Shown piece after piece: positions 53,033 to 53,066 of a stretch of 53,066 bases of DNA (position 1 is its first letter; every line of letters begins with the position of its first letter). Made by a program: the position numbers and the translations under genes. Under the pieces are notes generated by a model. That model saw only the letters and a program-made list of their open reading frames with translations, was not told where the DNA came from and ran no database searches. Origin of the DNA: Pseudomonas sp. PD9R (GTDB lineage Bacteria > Pseudomonadota > Gammaproteobacteria > Pseudomonadales > Pseudomonadaceae); the NCBI RefSeq assembly GCF_019200975.1, contig NZ_JAHTMR010000014.1, positions 149,528 to 202,593 of the forward strand, given 5' to 3'.

Positions 53033-53066
53033 TGTAGGAGCTGCCGCAGGCTGCGATCTTTTGATC
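53033..53066. repeat. REP arm, GATC-type, cut by the window edge
   Basis: TGTAGGAGCTGCCGCAGGCT followed by GCGATCTTTTGATC, at the right end of the window. Confidence 0.88.

Overview
The window looks like chromosomal DNA of a Pseudomonas species, most likely of the P. fluorescens group. It has high GC, a gene complement typical of that group, and two families of Pseudomonas-type REP palindromes scattered between genes. I see no rRNA, tRNA, CRISPR array, complete insertion sequence or prophage. Most of the window is ordinary accessory metabolism and regulation.

Left part (1-11100). The window opens on the first 21 codons of a secreted repeat protein whose paralogue lies about 21 kb to the right; promoter, leader and signal peptide are duplicated without a mismatch over 170 bp. 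A RES-type toxin with its Xre/MbcA-like antitoxin follows, then an exported M20 dipeptidase, a small lipoprotein, a methyltransferase, and a LysR regulator divergent from an Old Yellow Enzyme (OYE) reductase that overlaps an exported NTF2-like protein. Next come an isochorismatase-like hydrolase, a truncated low-affinity iron permease remnant, a GFA-fold protein, a small Cys-rich protein, a ClpP-like protease divergent from a KGG-repeat stress protein, and a 53-codon DUF2986 gene.

Middle (11200-28920). A FadR-type regulator faces an enolase-superfamily enzyme and an AEC transporter, which form a likely small catabolic module. Then come a lipoprotein, a GNAT, a SYLF protein, trmK (probable TTG start), a large GAF-GAF-GGDEF-EAL protein, the 13-residue-repeat secreted protein, an exported cupin, a MATE exporter, a phosphoribosyltransferase, a YceI protein and a DUF2235 hydrolase. 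A Gfo/Idh/MocA oxidoreductase and an MFS exporter diverge from an intergenic region rich in inverted repeats.

Right part (28988-53066). A compact type VI secretion island reads leftward: vgrG, a DUF4123 adaptor, a Cys-rich lipoprotein (probable immunity) and a class 3 lipase effector. The first three junctions are translationally coupled or nearly so, and VgrG ends in a CxxCxxCx4C tail. Next are a LysR gene, a second OYE reductase, a 1136-residue McoA-like multicopper oxidase with an extra C-terminal Ig/cadherin-like part, another LysR gene, a paoABC-type periplasmic aldehyde oxidoreductase operon, a GNAT, a DUF4442 hotdog protein divergent from a TetR regulator (with three copies of a shared box between them), a DmpA-type aminopeptidase, a PotF-like polyamine-binding protein divergent from a LuxR-type regulator, and an RlmI-like methyltransferase.

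The strongest leads are the duplicated repeat-protein locus, the VgrG-lipase island with its Cys tail, the clean operator candidates in four divergent intergenic regions, and two genes whose stop codon is supplied by a REP element. All functions are inferred from sequence motifs recognised by eye; no database search was possible.
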